From positions 3,479,501 to 3,543,500 of the forward strand of contig NZ_CP152407.1 of the NCBI RefSeq assembly GCF_038958875.1: a DNA stretch of 64,000 bases. The letters run 5' to 3'. Positions within the stretch are counted from its first letter, which is position 1. Each line of letters starts with the position of its first letter. The notes under the pieces were generated by a model that was not told the origin of the DNA, searched no databases, and was given only the letters and a program-made list of their open reading frames with translations. A program made the position numbers and the translations under genes. Shown in pieces: positions 61,884 through 64,000 of this stretch. This stretch comes from Acidovorax sp. FHTAMBA (GTDB lineage: Bacteria; Pseudomonadota; Gammaproteobacteria; Burkholderiales; Burkholderiaceae_C).

Positions 61884-61931
61884 ATAAATATAGCTGCCAG
61901 CGCTTATACAGAAAGCGCAAGCCCCTAAAAA
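61884..61931 (+). repeat. Hairpin repeat, copy 9
   Basis: 'aatatagctgCCAGCGCTT' with loop ATACAG and weaker right stem AAAGCGC, tail 'gcccctaaaaatt'. It lies immediately after the gshA stop, at the right border of the island. Confidence 0.85.
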
Positions 61932-63458
61932 TTACCCCAATTCACCCACTGCCATGTACTGCTCGCGCCATTCCTCAAACGGCAGCGTGTCTGCCGCCTC
62001 GATGGCCTTTTGCGCAGCGATCGATTCATCGGCCATCGCCAGGTAGCGCGCCTGCTGCTCAGGCGTCCAGGGCAGGCCCAGCAGCGCATCGCGCGCAGCC
62101 ATGGACTGCTGGCGCGCAAAGGCTTCAAAGCTGTGCTGGTGACTCTGCACGATGCTGTCGAGAACGCGGGCCGATGGTGTGCGCTCGGGCGCAGCCATCA
62201 GGGCGCGGGCGTCGCGCAGCGCGGCGCTGTAGTCATCGGTGCCATGGGTGGCATCCAGCGCGGCAGCCAGCGGCTCGCAGGCGGCCAGCACCTCGGCACC
62301 CCATTCGGTCAGCAGCACGCTCTGGCCGTTGCGCGACAGGTGCAGGCCGGGCTCGCGGCCCCGCTCTGCGGTGAGGTGCTGGTTCTGCTTGAGTTCGGCA
62401 ATCTCGGCCGGCGTGTCGGGCGGGCTGTCGGACAGCAGGCAGTGCAGCAGGAACACGTCGAGCAGGCGCATGGTGGGCGCGGTGATGCCCACGGGCACGA
62501 ACGGGTCCAGGTCCATCAGGCGCACTTCCACGTATTCCACACCCCGCTCGCGCAGCGCGTGCAGCGGGCGCTCGCCGGTGCGCACGGTGCGCTTGGGGCG
62601 GATGGTGCCGTAGAACTCGTTTTCGATCTGCAGCAGGCTGGTGCCCAGCTGGTTGTAGTCGCCGCCGGGGTTGCGCACGCCCACGGTTTCGTAGGCTGGG
62701 TATGGCTTGGTCAGCGCCTCGTGCAGCGAGTTGGCGTAGCCGGCGAGGCCGTTGTAGCTCACGGCCAGCGTGGCCTGCGCGTCGCTCTGGTAGCCCAGGC
62801 GGCCCATGCGCAGCGACGTGGCGTGCGGCAGGTACAGCGCGCTGCCACCTTCCATGCGCTGCAGGCGGTGTTCGCGCCCTTCCACAAAACAGGGGCACAA
62901 GGCGGGCGATGCGCCAAACAGGTACAGCAGCACAAACGCGTGTCGGCGGAAGTTGCGGATGAGCGAAAAGTATTGTTCGCTCGTTACGCCCGGCAGCGAC
63001 CAGTTGTAGTGAATGCCCGAAATGGTCTGCATGCGGCGGCCATAGCGGTGGCCCAGGCCCATGCGGTACACGCTTTTGGCGCGGCCGATGTTGGAGCTGC
63101 CATAACGCGCCAGCGGTATGGTTTCGTCGGTGGGCAGGCCGCAGGGCATGCTGGAGGCCCAGAGCAGCTCGCCACCACTGTCCTTCAAGGTGTGGTGCAC
63201 GAACTGGTGCACCTCGGTCAACTCGTCCAGGCACTGCTGCACGCCCTTGTGGGCGCCGGTGATCAGCTCCAGCTGCGACTCGCTGTAATCCGTGGTGATC
63301 AGGGGGTGTGTAAGGGCTGAGCCCAGGGCCAGCGGGTGTGGCGTGAGGGCCAGGCCGCCGGTGGGCAGCACGCGCAGCCCTTCCTTTTCAATGCCGCGGC
63401 GAATCCCCCCCAGGGCGTCCGCCGGGCAGGCGGCCAGTCTCTCGTGCAATGTGCTCAT
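61932..63458 (-). CDS. gshA: Glutamate-cysteine ligase
   Basis: 508 residues, proteobacterial type GshA; first step of glutathione synthesis, relevant to the glutathione-dependent formaldehyde pathway at 27 kb. GGIRRGIEKEGLRVLPTGGL, TDYSESQLELITG, LPHATSLRMGRLGYQ, VEYVEVRLMDLDPFVPVGIT are conserved. The C-terminal 60 residues are also found, decayed, at 56322-56450. Stop lies in the tail of a hairpin repeat. Confidence 0.96.
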   Translation of the reverse strand: MSTLHERLAACPADALGGIRRGIEKEGLRVLPTGGLALTPHPLALGSALTHPLITTDYSESQLELITGAHKGVQQCLDELTEVHQFVHHTLKDSGGELLWASSMPCGLPTDETIPLARYGSSNIGRAKSVYRMGLGHRYGRRMQTISGIHYNWSLPGVTSEQYFSLIRNFRRHAFVLLYLFGASPALCPCFVEGREHRLQRMEGGSALYLPHATSLRMGRLGYQSDAQATLAVSYNGLAGYANSLHEALTKPYPAYETVGVRNPGGDYNQLGTSLLQIENEFYGTIRPKRTVRTGERPLHALRERGVEYVEVRLMDLDPFVPVGITAPTMRLLDVFLLHCLLSDSPPDTPAEIAELKQNQHLTAERGREPGLHLSRNGQSVLLTEWGAEVLAACEPLAAALDATHGTDDYSAALRDARALMAAPERTPSARVLDSIVQSHQHSFEAFARQQSMAARDALLGLPWTPEQQARYLAMADESIAAQKAIEAADTLPFEEWREQYMAVGELG

Positions 63459-63529
63459 GGTTTTTTACCGATCCAACTTCTGTCGGCCCGGAACTTAGCA
63501 CGCCGAGCGCTGACCCGCCTGAACGGGCA

Positions 63530-64000
63530 TCAAGCCCTTGCCGCCAAAGCGCGTCCAACTTCGTTGGTGCCCTGCGCTGCGCCGCTTTGTGGTACTTGCT
63601 CGCCTGCGCGCTCCGTCACCTCGGCCAGGCGGGCGGCCAGTTGCTCGGGCACTTCGGCGCCGATGCCCAGATGGATGCCCTGGGTGAGCGTGATGTGAGC
63701 CGCTTCAAACGTGCCCGCGCCCGCACACAGGATGGTGCGCGTGGGCGCGCTCTCGTGCGCCAGCACCAGCATGGCGGGCACCACGGCCTCGGGCTTCAGG
63801 GCGTCCAGCACTTCCTGGGGCATCAGGCCCTCGGTCATGCGCGTGGCGGCCGTGGGGGCCAGGGCGTTGACGTGGATGTTGTACTTGGCGCCTTCGATTG
63901 CCAGCGTCTGCATCAGCCCCACCTGGGCCAGCTTGGCCGCGCCGTAGTTGGCTTGCCCAAAGTTGCCATACAGGCCGGTGGACGAGGTGGTCATGACGAT
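63530..64000 (-). CDS. Short-chain dehydrogenase, C-terminal part
   Basis: The 5' part is outside the window. About 156 residues: IVMTTSSTGLYGNFGQANYG (catalytic Ser and Tyr, with Lys in YGAAKLA), then VNALAPTAATRMTEGLMPQE and LCAGAGTFEAAHITLTQGIH. It matches the (3R)-hydroxyacyl-CoA dehydrogenase/17-beta-HSD4-like SDR group of lipid oxidation. It ends about 70 bp downstream of gshA. Confidence 0.9.
   Translation of the reverse strand: MVMTTSSTGLYGNFGQANYGAAKLAQVGLMQTLAIEGAKYNIHVNALAPTAATRMTEGLMPQEVLDALKPEAVVPAMLVLAHESAPTRTILCAGAGTFEAAHITLTQGIHLGIGAEVPEQLAARLAEVTERAGEQVPQSGAAQGTNEVGRALAARA

Overview
The window is about 64 kb of GC-rich, gene-dense chromosome from a betaproteobacterium of the family Comamonadaceae, most like Acidovorax or a close relative. 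This rests on the gene content, the neighbourhood order (eno-ftsB, acnB-mdh-sdh-gltA), and a family-typical intergenic repeat (AT-rich arm, ATAGCT, then a hairpin with stem CCAGCGCTT/AAGCGCTGG) seen at least nine times. There are no rRNA, tRNA, insertion-sequence transposase or CRISPR features that I can support. Genus-level assignment is inference; no search was run.

Layout. 1-15 kb is housekeeping: the tail of a DUF1330 gene, eno, ftsB, a small degenerate P-loop protein with a repeat inside its reading frame, hslO, a gamma-carbonic-anhydrase homologue, a DUF455 ferritin-like protein, two tandem EAL-HDOD signalling proteins, xerD, a Bug-type solute receptor, an AEC transporter, a GDSL esterase, queG, tsaE, amiC and a cupin. 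15-27 kb is a TCA-cycle block: acnB, a secreted hypothetical, a CitE-like lyase and mdh on the minus strand, then a divergent GntR regulator and sdhCDAB-sdhE-gltA on the plus strand. A near-perfect palindrome lies between mdh and the regulator.

27-32 kb is formaldehyde detoxification (frmR, frmA, fghA, with two TACT-N7-AGTA operators) followed by eptA. 32-41 kb is a nitric-oxide/iron-sulfur module. An NsrR-type Rrf2 regulator and a DUF2249 protein face nnrS, a second DUF2249 protein and fdxA; these converge on a six-gene sufBCDSUT operon. The operon has a 29-bp palindrome of NsrR type upstream of sufB, and matching half-sites lie between nsrR and nnrS. This suggests that one NO sensor controls both NO defence and Fe-S cluster rebuilding.

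41-56 kb is mixed: LysR/RidA, LysR/SbtA-like bicarbonate transporter, a PA0069-type radical SAM protein with a strong LexA-box match just upstream, rnk, a LETM1-like protein, a DUF924 protein, an AstE-like metallopeptidase, an orphan 1033-residue protein (bactofilin-like N-terminus, C-terminal beta-propeller), a PAS-GGDEF-EAL protein and rbgA.

56-62 kb looks like an inserted catabolic island (Baeyer-Villiger-type monooxygenase, SDR, Bug receptor, alpha/beta hydrolase, Crp/Fnr regulator). It lies between the intact gshA and a decayed, frameshifted copy of the gshA 3' end. The window closes in a truncated SDR gene.
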